A stretch of 64,000 nt of DNA, from positions 280,375,770-280,439,769 of the forward strand of contig OX465595.1 of NCBI GenBank assembly GCA_950022295.1. The letters are read 5' to 3'. The position numbers and the translations under genes are program-made. The DNA comes from Bromus sterilis (lineage: Eukaryota; Streptophyta; Magnoliopsida; Poales; Poaceae). The first letter of the stretch is position 1. Every line of letters starts with the position of its first letter. Under the pieces are notes generated by a model, which worked only from the letters and a program-made list of their open reading frames with translations, was not told where the DNA came from and searched no databases. This document shows, in pieces, positions 11,032-22,238 of this stretch.

Positions 11032-11929
11032 AGCAGCCGGCGGATGCTCTCGTCACCGCCGAATCCGGTACGCGCGCGCGCCGGATCATGAAGCTGCGCT
11101 TCCCTTAGCGGCGCGTATTCTCCTCTCGCCCCTTTGCCCCGATGCTCGCTCGCAGGACGCCGCCATGTGCCGGTGTAGATCCGTGGCCGCGGGTCCTCCC
11201 GCCCCGCCGCTCGCACGCCGACACCATGTCCCGGCGTAGATCCGCGGTGGCGCGTCCTCCCGCCCTGCCCCGTCGGCGTAGGAACCTTCGCGTAGCTTCA
11301 TCATTTGTATCCTTATGATCAGAAAAGATAACAAACTTGGAATAGGGAAAACAATTGTAAAAAATATTCTCGGAAATGAGTTATCTTGTATAGAGATACA
11401 TGCTTTTCTACCCAAATAATCAATGTTATTCATACATTCGTGGCATTGTTTGTTCAATTCATCTCAAAATTGGCACAAGTGTGTATATTGGAACGGCAAT
11501 GTTGCCAAAGGAAGCTTTCCTTTTCTTTGCATGAAAAAATTATTTTTCATTTTCCGAATGCCAAAAGCAGGAGGTTTTAGTGAAGAACCTACCAAATATT
11601 TGTTGCAAAATAGGACCAAACCATTTTTCAAAAATAATTGACCACATTTTAAGTACAATGGACTAAATATGTGCATGTAAAATATTTTTCATACACCTCT
11701 CGTCAAATTGACAAATTTCACCGATTCAGTTGAAAAATGGTCAAATTTAAACTACATGTGTAAGATAGTTTGCTCTTTATTGTTCTCAAAATTTATTTAT
11801 AGGAAAAACGTAGTTTTTTTTATCATAGATCCAACAAAAGTTTGTCAAGAATAAACACCTCGCAATGAACACCTAATATATGAATGATGTGGGATCGAAT
11901 GGACCCCACGAATGACATGTAAGCATAGC
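11032..11929. other. CACTA-1 interior, GC-rich then AT-rich, no gene seen
   Basis: 11032-11290 is GC-rich and probably belongs to the upstream part of the ubiquitin chimera: overlapping open frames on both strands, no domain. 11290-11929 is AT-rich without features. Confidence 0.45.
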
Positions 11930-12208
11930 TAGAACAGTTTACAACGTTATTATAATTGTCGTAAATGTTATGACGATCTAAGTAGGTCGTAATCCACTAA
12001 AAATAACATTATAAGTTGTCTGGATCAGTTTACGACGATTTCATCTTATGCGGCAATGACGTTCTTGACTCACATCGTCGCAATTTTATAGGGATTTGAA
12101 ACCCCTCATACGGTTTATGACCATCTCATATAAAATCGTCGTAGATTCCTGACGAATTCATGCATGACCACTTATAGAACGTCATGTATGAACATATTTC
12201 TTGTAGTG
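11930..12208. repeat. CACTA-1 right subterminal repeats and TIR
   Basis: Copies of the ACGACGATTT/ATCGTCGTA motif near 12051, 12070 and 12145 in the inverted arrangement, then the right TIR ending CTTGTAGTG at 12208. The target-site copy CGC follows at 12209-12211. Confidence 0.75.
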
Positions 12209-12843
12209 CGCTCTTAGGTTTTATTTAGCTTTGCTTGTTGTTCATAAAAATTTAGACCCTGTCTCACTTTGTGTGGGAGAGAAACACGCTCCACTTTCAA
12301 AATCTAGAACACATCATAGGATTCTTCATGCCTATATTTTTAGTGTTGTGTGTTCTTTATGTTTTCGTGGGTACTGCCCTGTTTAGTTTTAGTTTCAGTT
12401 TGTCTTTAGAAAGAGCCTTGGATTATATTTAGTTTGCTGCTAGAACTCTCTTTAGTTTTCATGTTTATCTTTTTAAGAGAGTTGGTTGTTGCACTGAGTT
12501 GTGTCTTGTTTTGAGAGTAGGTAATTGAGGTTGCTATTTAATTTTAGTAGTAACTTGTAATAGTTTTGAGGTATCGATGTGAGTAATATTTGAACTTTTG
12601 CTGTCAAGAGCTCTAGCCTATTAGTGATAGGTGTCTTATTTTGGGCAATCCGTCTTTATTTTCAAAAACCTACAAAACTAGTTGAGAACTCTAGCTACTA
12701 GATGGATCGCTAATCTTTGGAGGGATCGAATATTAGAGTACACTCACGTACCATGATTCGAGGATGCGCAAGGATAACCAAACCCCTATACACTCCTCCT
12801 CTGGGTACTTGTCTCTTTGTGAACCTCCTTATTAGATTGAGAG

Positions 12844-13125
12844 TTATCGATAATAAGTGCATGAGTTCTTCGGACTAATGTAAGTATTGAAAGTTGACAC
12901 TTCCACCTCCTCATATTTGCTAGCCTCTCCTGTGCCGTGCATTGCCTTCTTCTCACTCCGAGAGTTGGCGTCCACCTTCGCCGGTACATCCAAACCCTTG
13001 GCATGATACGCTCTGTCATCACAAACCTCCTTATATATTTCCTCAAAACAGCCACCATACCTAGCTATCAAGGCATTTCCATAGCCTTTCCGAGATATAT
13101 TGCCATGCAACATCCACCTCTTCAT
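12844..13125 (-). CDS. Antisense ORF of R1, conserved in R2, unknown function
   Basis: A 93-codon frame antisense to R1, beginning MKRWMLHGNISRKGYGNALI. The related element R2 has the same frame at 63655-63906, also antisense to its own element. Over the shared part the start is identical and most differences are single-residue changes (S/T, A/G, C/Y, A/T) without stops. The two copies diverge near the end, where R2 has a frame change. The product is basic with several Gly-Tyr pairs and no domain I recognise. Antisense ORFs in the 3' region are known from some plant LTR elements. It may be a protein gene, or conserved for another reason such as an antisense RNA. Confidence 0.4.
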   Translation of the reverse strand: MKRWMLHGNISRKGYGNALIARYGGCFEEIYKEVCDDRAYHAKGLDVPAKVDANSRSEKKAMHGTGEASKYEEVEVSTFNTYISPKNSCTYYR

Positions 13126-14198
13126 GAATTGATCTTCATGTCATACATGTTCCTGCTACACTGGCAGCGACATACATTGCATACATCATGATAGCTACAT
13201 GTTCTTTATGATTTGAGTACCTTGTAAAGCGTGAAAGATCTTCTATACCCTTTTGTAAATTAGAGTGTTGCCCTTAAGTGAGGAAAACATCCCAAAGTGG
13301 ACAAAATAAAAGATCCCAAAGGGGACAAATGAGAGTTAAATATAAAGAGCCGTTGAGTCCACCAAAAAATACAAAAAATAGAAAAAAGAGAAAAATGAAA
13401 GAAAAAGAGAGAAAGGGGCAACACTACTATCATTTTGAAAGATCCACACTAGTAATCCCTCTTATCCTTGTACTCCATAGAGATGATCATGCATATATCT
13501 ATGTGGGGACCTTCACACTATAGAACTTGGCTTGCATATTCCAAGGATAAGCCTCTCAAAAGAGCTCTAGGTCTTCATGAGCGAGAAAGTTAGATGCACC
13601 CCACTAGTTCCATTGGAGAGCTTTTCAGCTCATATGTGCATCTTTTGCATGGCAATCCCTACTTCTCACATCATATCTATCATTTGGCCTTCTCGCCTAT
13701 GATTGTCCTCATTGATGTGAGCCTTTCTCACCTTTTTGTCTTCCTCCTCCACCATATTCTTTCTTTGCCATCCTAAGTGTCAACTCTCGTGCTTACGCTC
13801 ATCCATTGCATGAGTTCTCAAAATATCGAAAAGGAGTGGATCAAATTGACTTGTACCTGGCTAGTGGTCTGGGGACGAGTCAAGATAAGATTCAAACAAG
13901 ACCAAGTGTGAAACTTTAGTTGATTGAGTTCTCAACAAAAATACTTTTTTCTTGTATTCCCTATCCCCCTTCTTGCACGCAAACACTATCTGGAGACATT
14001 CGAGTCACGGAAAGCAAGAGATCTTGCACCTAATGTTCTTTCGTTGCTTGTTTCAATGCTAATATAGACTCTTGCATGTTATGACTTGAATTGAATCACA
14101 TACCTTGATTGCTTTACTTTTCAAAGTTCTTATATGGTTGCTAGCGTGTAACCACAGAAATTATGTTTATTATCATTTACCTACTCGAGGACGAGCAG

Positions 14199-14217
14199 GA
14201 ATTAAGCTTGGGGATGT
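14199..14217 (+). other. Polypurine-like tract of R1
   Basis: GGAATTAAGCTTGGGGATG directly precedes the 3' LTR and recurs (inverted) at the same place in R2 (62561-62580). It is where plus-strand DNA synthesis would be primed. Confidence 0.5.
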
Positions 14218-15610
14218 TGATACGTCTTAACGGTATCGATAGTTTCTGCTCGTTCCATGCATGTTTTGTGTGATATTGTTATGATTTAGATACACTTTCA
14301 TACACTTTTGATCATATTTGGACTAACCTACTAACTCAGTGCACCCCAGTGCAAGTCCCTGTTTTCTGTTTCGCCGTCGCCGCGCTTCCAAGATCGGGAG
14401 CACCGTCAGGACCCTATCCGGCACCCTGCCGGAGGAAGGATCGACCTCCGGGAGATTCTCCTCCACCATGGACCCTTGAGGGATGTTTCGTGAGTAGTTT
14501 CCTTTGGACCATGGGTCCGTGATCAGTAGCTATGTGATGTTCTCCTCCCCTCTTTGTCCTTCATGGTTTAGACCTCGTGAGCTGCCCTACATGATCGAGG
14601 CACATATGTAATTCTTCTGCTGTTGCTATGCTGAGTTTGATGGGATCAGATGGATTATGAGATTATGTTCAGATCGTGATAGAGTAATGTATTTGGTTTT
14701 TATCTCTTATATTTTTGTTCCTAAGTAATTCTTGCATGTTCTCCGTTGATGTTTATTGCTTTGGCCAAGTAGTAGTTAGTGACTCCAAGAGGGAACATTA
14801 TGCTCGATTGTGGGTACATGCCCCTTGATGACACACTTGAGTGACAGAAACATGAGTCTAGGGGATGTGTTGTGGACACAAGGGGGAAAACAACGGTGCT
14901 TGTAACAACGGTTGCAAGGATTGTTTACTTTACGCAAAGTTCTTTTTAATGCAGTTGTCTGGTGCTTTGGGTTTACACTTTGGGTGGGGCTCGCAACTTA
15001 ATACCAGCGAGATGTTCTGGATAGATATCTCAAGGTGGATGATTAGTAGTAGATGCAGATGGATTTCGGTCTACTCATTTTGGCGTACTTCCCATGCTTA
15101 TGAGCCTCTTCCTTTCTTTTGTAGCATAGTTAGCATTGCGGTGCGTTTATAATCCTGTCAATTTCCCATCTGTAATTTTTTTATCTCACATAGCATTTTT
15201 ATCGTCTTTTGGGAGAGAGACATCACTAGTGAACATCACGGGACCCCGGTCCATATTCTCATCACTGTTTACGAGCTTATTTCCTTTTTCTGTGTTTACT
15301 TACAGTTGCTATCATTATCATTATCCCTTGTGTTTGATCCTTTGTAAACAGTAAGACCGGAGAGATTGACAACCTCTCTGACTTCGTTGGGAGCAAAGTT
15401 ATTTGTGTTGTGTGCAGGTCCAGGTCAAGGAAGCAACATTTATCATAAATGGTGCCATTGTTTTCTTTCCACCTACTTATCATCGCTGGAGTCCTACGGG
15501 AGACAAACCCTATCCTCTACATAGGAGAAATTTGCTGCTATCCTACATCTCACCTTCCACTTGGGGTAACCAACGAAGGGCAAGAATCCATTATCACTTC
15601 CACGCCATCA
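14218..15610 (+). repeat. R1 3' LTR (1393 bp, internally deleted)
   Basis: Begins TGATACGTCTTAACGG and ends CACGCCATCA. Compared with the 5' LTR it lacks about 286 bases: CCCTGTTTTCTG joins directly to TTTCGCCGTCGCCG near 14370. The lost part includes the TATA-like site. The right flank 15611-15615 is acgcc. Confidence 0.8.
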
Positions 15611-15615
15611 ACGCC

Positions 15616-16334
15616 CATGAAATTGAAAGTCAATTAAAGTGGCCTCCGAGTAGGATGAGATTTGACACGTTGTCATCATTTCATGAACATGATACATGGT
15701 AAAAAATTGAGTGGATTATGACAAAAAATGATGGCATCTAGTGTACAAAATTGGGCCATTCTCATCGAAATGTCAGGGTTTCGGCGTGAAACAACATCAC
15801 AAAGACAACATGTCTTTCTAAAATCCTTTAGCCTCCATTTGTTGTGTGTGTTTGGCACTAAACACTCACAACGGTATCCCAAAATTTCAAACACTTTTTA
15901 CTACATTTTACATATAAAATGTACTAGGTGAATCATTTTCGAGAAAAACAACCCTGCAACCGAAAATCAATTCAAATGGTCTCTAAATTGGATGAAACTT
16001 GGCGTGTTGTCATCATTTCACCAACATTGTATGTGGTTAAATCTAAAGGCGGTTATGATAAAAAGCAATGGTACTTCGTGTACGAAGTTGTACCATTCAC
16101 TTCGAAGCATCGATGTTTCTACCAGAAACATCCACATTACAAGTGCAACATATTATTTTTAAATGTTTTGAATCGCAAACTTTTTATGTGTTCACCGTCC
16201 ATCATTCACACTAACATCCTAAAATTTCAAGCATTTTGGACCTCGTTTGATAAATATTGTGCACTCACTGATATTTTTTTTGCAAAAGGACCATGAAATT
16301 GAAAGTCGATTAAAATAACCTCTAAACAGGATGG
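15616..16334. repeat. Dimeric tandem array, units c, d and start of e
   Basis: Unit c about 15616-15951, unit d about 15952-16291, and the first 43 bases of unit e 16292-16334. Unit boundaries are marked by CATGAAATTGAAAGT (c, e) or CCTGCAACCGAAAATC (d). The array resumes at 29095 after the gag-only retroelement. Bases 16335-16339 (gattt) are that element's target site. Confidence 0.65.
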
Positions 16335-16339
16335 GATTT

Positions 16340-19300
16340 TGTAACGACCCGATTCACTAAGAATCCAAGTCTTTGTGCATTCTGTGCTAGTCCCTGAATC
16401 AATAGCTAGCACACACAGTAGATGATGTAATATCAAGAATAAACCATATGTCATAAATATTACATCGAAGATCCAATATTACAATAAAGCATAGCTGCAT
16501 AGCTCAAGGCCAGCTTACAAATAGAATACAGTGGAAAAATAATAACGAGCTTCGTGGCGTCCATCAACTCCACCGACACAGTTGAGTATAGACCTCGTAA
16601 CCCTACAACGCATCACTTACTCGTCGTATACAATCCTGCAACAGCAAAGGTTACAGCCCGACAATGGGTCAGTACATCTGATTTGTATGGCAAGTCACAC
16701 GAAAAAGGATATAACAGACCTACATCTACATGCAGGATAAGTCAAAGGAAGGCTTATGGTTTTATTTTGCAGAAAGCTGGTTTTCCCTCAATCTACCTAA
16801 ATCAAATTTTAGTTTATCTTACTACTTAAGGTTGAACTGGGCTACACCAGTTCCAACCCATACCCTTTGTTAAATCTTTCCCACTCAAGTTTTATTAAGG
16901 TGTTTCATCTGTCAAGACCATCCAACAACACTAATGCCTAGTTGCTCAAAGTTGTCCATAACCGGGGACACGGCTAATCATGATCAGTTTGTACGCTCTG
17001 CAGAGGTTTGTACACTTTCCCCATTGGACTCAACCCGAAGATTGAGACAAAGTCTTTCAGAAGAGGTCACCTCCACCCTTTGGTAGCCGGTACACCTATC
17101 ATATCTACATCTGCTAGCTACCAGGGCCAGGCTCCCCACAACATACTCAACTAAGCCAGAGCCCATGTAGCCAGTGGTCATACATGGAAGCTACTAGCCA
17201 GTAAGTCTATCCGATCTTTTTGAGCCTGGACGACGCCCACTTAGGGCGCACTCTCATGGGCGCATTCCTTAGATAAGGTGCACGACCCCATGATGCCTTC
17301 CCTCCATACCATACACAACCATTTAGGGGTACAACCTGGTCTCACCTTAGATAAGGTATGAGCCCCTAGGAAGCACTCCCTGCCCGTCCAGAGGTGTATT
17401 CTAATTAAGGTTTGCTAAAAAAGTCATTAAAATCCTTACATAGCTCAATGAAATCTCAAACCAATCCCCGTATACAAGCATAGCAATATATAACAAACAC
17501 GTGCTAGGTTGTCTAAGGAACAGGATAAGATCATATGGCTACCCTACCAGGTTTTCAACAATAGTATATAGTACCATTTCTACACATGCATAGGGTGATA
17601 TTTGCTACATGCATAAGTAAAAATATAGGTTGTGAAATGTTCAAAGTATGACTTGCCTTATACATTCGATGAAGTTCTTCGATCTCACGATCCAGATAAA
17701 TCTACTCGTCACACTCCGAGCAATCTATCTTAAAATAAATATACCACATAAACAATCCCGTCAAAATAAATCAAAAGATCAACAAATCAAACAAAATAAG
17801 GTTTAGCAACAAAAACAACTAGGCTTCGAAAGGTATAGGTGTCGATGTGCTGGAAGGTGATAGGTGGAAGGTAAACACGAGTGAGTCAACGGAAAGAATT
17901 ATTGATATAAAAGGTTATGCCCAAAATCATTATGAATTCAAGGTGATCATCATGTCAATATGGAAGGTGTGTGGATATAGCCGATAGTATGTTTCAAATG
18001 ATCCAATTTGCAAAACAAATCACGTGAAACGAAATACTACAATGCGGGTTATAGTAGGTTGAAGTTTGAATTAAATTTAAATTCAAACAGATCAAAAGGT
18101 ATTTGAATATGGTGGACAAATGATATAGACAACAACTATATGATACGAGTGATCATACGCAAAAAGAATCAATTGAACTTGATCAACAGTATAAAAGATA
18201 CGGCCTCCGAAAAGTTGAATTTGAATCTAAATAAATTCAAATAGTTTCAACTTTTGATTTGATATGCTTACTGGATAGATAAGTTCAAAAGATAAACTTA
18301 GGCTTTCGAATCACCTAAATTGGACTAACGGTGTAAAAGATATGGCTAATATAAAACTGGGAACTAATCTGTGAAAGACAGTACTGAATCGTGAAGAAGA
18401 AAATAAACTTCACCACGAACAAGTCCTTTTAGCTACAGGAAGAAACTGCAGCTCACCAACGATGACGTGGCGACGGCAAGGAAACCGAGGCGGCGGCGGC
18501 ACGAACTTCGGTGTTTACCGCCGGCACAGATTTTGAGGTTCACCGGTGGCACGGAAAATCGAGGTTCATTGGCGCGGAAATCAAGATCGTCGACACGAAA
18601 ATCGAGACAACGCGGCACGGAACCCGAGATCGTCGGCGCGGAAATCGAGGCGCCGTTGGGATGATTTAGGGTTTCTAAAAAAACGAAAAAGAAAAATTTC
18701 GAAATATTATATAGCCTGATTTTTTTTACTCCGGCTTGGGCTCAAATTGCTACGTAGCGCAAAACAGCACTAGGCTGGCTGGAAGGCCCAAAACGAAACT
18801 CATTTTTTTTTCAAATTTTTATTTGGTCAACCAACTACGCAGAACATTTTAAATAATAAAATATTTGTTTTAAAAATGCCACAACAATAAAATAAAATAA
18901 TAAAAATATTTGTTTTTGCCGAAATTATTATTTCAGCTATTATGCAATTTTCATAAATAACTTTTGTGCAATAAACTCCGTATAAAAAATAAAAAAATCC
19001 CAAAAATAAATTTGAGTCATTTATAATTCCTATGACATAGTTTATAAACACCCAAAAATATTTTCAACACTTTTAAACTTTATTTATAATGGGGATAAGT
19101 CATTTTATATCTTCTCCAAGAAATTGCCCCTAGTTGAAAAATGTTTTGAATATTCAGAAAAATCCAAATTAACATTTAACACATTTCCAACTCTTTTAAT
19201 ATGTTGAAGGAGTCATATTACCTTCTCTCATTTTATATTTGTTGAATTTGTTTTAAATAAGAATTTCAAAACGCCAACAATGAATATTGGGGAAAGTCCT

Positions 19301-19439
19301 TTTATTCTCTCTCATTTTAATATTCAATAAACTCCGAAAGTTTTAGATCCTAGTGAAAATCAATCATATCAAGCAAAACAATAATTATTATAATTAGTTT
19401 ATTAACATTCCAAAATTTGGAAAAATTTGGGATGTTACA
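16340..19439 (-). repeat. 3' LTR of gag-only element (3100 bp)
   Basis: Matches 22241-29089 (minus the nested solo LTR) along its length. In element orientation the promoter is marked by GGCTATATAAT (TATA near 18702-18713), conserved as CTATATAG in the other LTR near 28350. A GC-richer transcribed-like stretch follows (18440-18665). Confidence 0.85.
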
Positions 19440-19458
19440 TAGTACCACCCTTAAAAGG
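19440..19458 (-). other. Polypurine tract of gag-only element
   Basis: On the minus strand CCTTTTAAGGGTGGTACTA directly precedes the 3' LTR start TGTAACATCCC. The AAGGGTGG core is the expected purine-rich primer. A near copy of the motif lies at 19551-19567. Confidence 0.65.
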
Positions 19459-21000
19459 AATCTCGTCCCCGAGATTCAAAGAGGCTAGAAAGAAAAGGTT
19501 AGGGTTTGGGTCTTCATGACAGTCCATCGATCCTCCGATGAGCTAGGGTACTACCACCCTTAAAAGGATTTTGACTCGGTCTTTACAATCTTAACCCGTT
19601 GATGACATCCCTCGTACATTCCTCATACTCCTTGGAGATCTTGAATCCTTAGCGAAAGAGTGGTCTTCCAAATACATTGGTCTTCAAGAAAGTTGCACCT
19701 TCGATTTCATCCTTCCAATATATCATATATTCCTTTGTTGCCTTGAATCCTATATTCAAAAGATGAGTCCTCGAAGTACTGAACCTTCATAGCTGGCAAG
19801 TCAGGCGCCAATACTAAGAAACTATCGATTTCCTCATGGTGGTCATCAAGAATATTTTTACGGGATACTTGCAGAAAATGGTCTTGGTCTATACTCACCG
19901 CATAACATATTATTATAAACGGTAATCTTCTACAGGGGTCAAACATTATACCATTATATGGTTCAGGCTTAACATAGTCGCCTCTCTGCTATAGGTAAGT
20001 CACTCAAGATCTACTATCCCGCATAGCAAGAGCGAATAATAAGGGTAGTCATCATGGTGATCAATCCATTCCGCACCCAAACCATTACCTTGTATATGGT
20101 TTAGAGAATCTCGCAATCTAACACTCGGTCATCCTCACATGCATTGCAAAAAAGTCCTCTTGATCTTGAACTGGGTTCAGATAAATCCATGGTCCTGCAA
20201 GCCGAACAAAACATCTATCGTTTCTTCACAACACTCAGGTTTACGCAAACTACTATAAAACATGCACTGATGAACTACAACTTTCTCCAGGGTTATTCCT
20301 TCAGCAAGGTTGTGCTTTCTTGTTGTATGATCCTGGCACATGGGGTTATCCATGAACTCAGTATTCAGTTGCGTCCATCTTTATCCCAGTCTTGACTTTA
20401 GCATCCATTGCAGTAATTTCTTCAGGGTAGGAATTGAGTTGAGGGGGAATAGAATGTAGAGAGAGATAGAGATAGATACCCATACAAACATCACACTTAG
20501 TTTTGAAAATAAATTTTAATGTGCAGCTGTCGAAAAAGCAAGAAATGACAGTTTACAATAAATGGTCTAACGGTGGAAACTTGAATCTTCTAGGCCTTCA
20601 AGTCTTCAATGTTGATAGCTTCATTTTTGCGTTGTCGTAGCAATCTTCATATCATTGAGTCACTTGCCAATTTTCTTCTTTTTGTTATGTCTCCTTCAGT
20701 CTTGAAGCATACTAAATAGATGGGGGGGGGTCTAATGTAACGTAACTTATTCTTCTCACATAGAAGAAACGCAAAGCACAACACACAACATCAATCAATG
20801 ACATATCAGGGTCAAGGACACAAGAAAAACCTAACAAAACAAACATAAGACATCTAGTTTATCCGTAGCAAAACATGCATCGATACACATCTCCAACTAA
20901 CATTAAAAGGTAACATCGTACACTTAGTGCACACCTACGAATGTCCATCCTCCAGTTGCCAAAAATAAGCTTCAATATGTCGACGCCTTTGTTCCCACAT
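19459..21000 (-). other. Internal non-coding region where pol would be
   Basis: Between the gag-like ORF and the polypurine tract there is no RT, RNase H, integrase or protease motif in any frame. ORFs are short and without recognisable content. A run of nine G lies near 20721-20730. Confidence 0.65.
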
Positions 21001-21633
21001 TCAAATCTTCTTCTTTCCCTTCAATCCTGAACACATGTTGGCGTAGTGTCCCATGTTCCTGCACCGGTAACACTGAATTTCGCTAAGATCCTTCTTTTTC
21101 TTCTTCACGGGTGCTTCCTTGAACTCCTGAATAATCTTCTTCATTCCTTTCTTTTGTTGTTGAATCACTTGTTGTGTCATAGTGTAAAGGTGACACTGAA
21201 CGGGGTAATGATCAGTTCCTTCACACACAAGACATGTGACTTGAGAAGTGGGACATTCTTCACCCAAGTGAATTTCCTCACAATAGGGACATCCATCTTG
21301 GTGTCCTTCATAGGAGTGTCCTACTTCACGGCAAATTGTGCAGGCATGGATCCTCTTACGGTTTACCGTCCTTTGCATCGGGGTGACGAGGCGATATCTC
21401 AACAAAATCTTTGTAAACTCCTTCCAAGTAATCTTCTTTCTTGATTCGTTAATCGCCTGATGCATTGTCCACCAAGTAGCAGCCTCTTCTACAAAATGCT
21501 TGACATCATAGTGGACCATGTCATCACTTACAACCTTGTTATGCTCCGTGTGTTCCTCCATTTTATAAATCCATTGTTCCACCTTTTGTCTAGTCATCAC
21601 CCCAGAACAGGTGAGTCCTACTTCATACTTCAT
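21001..21633 (-). CDS. Gag-like protein with multiple zinc knuckles
   Basis: A 210-codon ORF with ATG at 21631-21633 and stop at 21001. Residues about 18-80 (VEQWIYKMEEH...AATWWTMHQA...TWKEFTKILL) resemble the retrotransposon gag capsid fold: Trp-Trp core, then WKEF. The second half has two perfect C-x2-C-x4-H-x4-C knuckles (CLVCEGTDHYPVQC and CYRCRNMGHYANMC). Two irregular ones (CTICREVGH..., CPYCEEIHLGEEC) precede them. A lysine-rich linker separates the last two. Gag coats RNA in virus-like particles in the cytoplasm. The ORF is shorter than typical gag and may lack the N-terminal part. It is the only ORF of the element and appears intact. Confidence 0.7.
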   Translation of the reverse strand: MKYEVGLTCSGVMTRQKVEQWIYKMEEHTEHNKVVSDDMVHYDVKHFVEEAATWWTMHQAINESRKKITWKEFTKILLRYRLVTPMQRTVNRKRIHACTICREVGHSYEGHQDGCPYCEEIHLGEECPTSQVTCLVCEGTDHYPVQCHLYTMTQQVIQQQKKGMKKIIQEFKEAPVKKKKKDLSEIQCYRCRNMGHYANMCSGLKGKKKI

Positions 21634-22224
21634 CTATTGGGCCCAAACGACAAGGGTTAGGGGAAACTTGGATACAGACATGAAAACAATCTAAAGATAG
21701 CACCAAGCAAAATGCACACATACAAGAATAAGGCAAACACCTACACACAAACAACAACACATAACAACAATCAATAAAATCACAAAAGTCAAACCACACA
21801 AACCACACCTAGAGTAAGGTCATATGTACACGACATACGATCTCATCATACTACGCGCAAATCATTTATCTAACTTCACCTAAAAGTGGTGGTCTGAATC
21901 TAAACTTCATCCTTCTCAGCTAAGCTGATCTTGAAGATCCTCTCGTAGTATGAAAACTCATTAAACCCCATAGGATACTTCTTCTAGTTCTGTAAGTGGT
22001 AACTTCAATTGATCCATGGGGTTGATAATGTACTTCTCAAAAATCATATCTTCAGAGGCATAAGCAACTCGGAGGGGTATTTACATTAAAACAAGACAAG
22101 GAGTTTATAAAATGAATAATGGATAAGAGATACTAGTGGAGAGAGTAGATAACCAAATAATGATTAAAAAAATTCCTATGGATTTTCCTATCAATTTTCT
22201 AGGGCCACGACCTACAGTCAACAT

Positions 22225-22238
22225 GGGCTCTGATACCA
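22225..22238 (-). other. Primer binding site (initiator Met tRNA type)
   Basis: On the minus strand TGGTATCAGAGCCC, two bases inside the 5' LTR. This is the usual plant retrotransposon site complementary to the initiator methionine tRNA 3' end. It fixes the orientation of the element. Confidence 0.85.

Larger units (their letters stand above)
5624..12208. mobile_element. CACTA DNA transposon 1 with captured gene fragments (6585 bp)
   Basis: Terminal inverted repeats start CACTACAAGAAATATG at 5624 and end CATATTTCTTGTAGTG at 12208. The similarity extends to about 29 bases with three mismatches. A perfect 3-bp target-site duplication CGC lies at 5621-5623 and 12209-12211, as CACTA elements make. 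Subterminal repeats built on ACGACG/CGTCGT sit inside both ends. I see no transposase. The interior instead has exon-like pieces with splice borders: topoisomerase I on the + strand, a ubiquitin chimera on the - strand, and two unidentified exons on the - strand. This is the structure of a non-autonomous, gene-capturing element. It inserted into R1. Confidence 0.9.
12212..14217 (+). other. R1 internal region, right part
   Basis: Continuation of R1 after the CACTA insertion. 12700-14217 has a clear counterpart in R2 (62561-64000, inverted). Near 13270-13430 lies an A-rich block with GATCCCAAAG repeats that R2 also has. No gag-pol motif. The only ORF with support from comparison is the antisense one at 12844-13125. 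Confidence 0.6.
1800..15610 (+). mobile_element. LTR retrotransposon R1 (no gag-pol, probably non-autonomous)
   Basis: Two direct LTRs that start TGATACGTCT and end CGCCATCA lie at 1800-3478 and 14218-15610. The flanking 5-mers are acgct and acgcc, an imperfect target-site duplication. After removing the 6.6-kb CACTA insertion the element is about 7.2 kb. The internal part has a PBS-like site, one decayed ORF of unknown function, long AT-rich non-coding stretches, an antisense ORF and a polypurine-like tract. I see no protease, RT, RNase H or integrase motif, so it must have depended on proteins in trans. R2 at the right end of the window is the same family in the opposite orientation. Confidence 0.8.
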
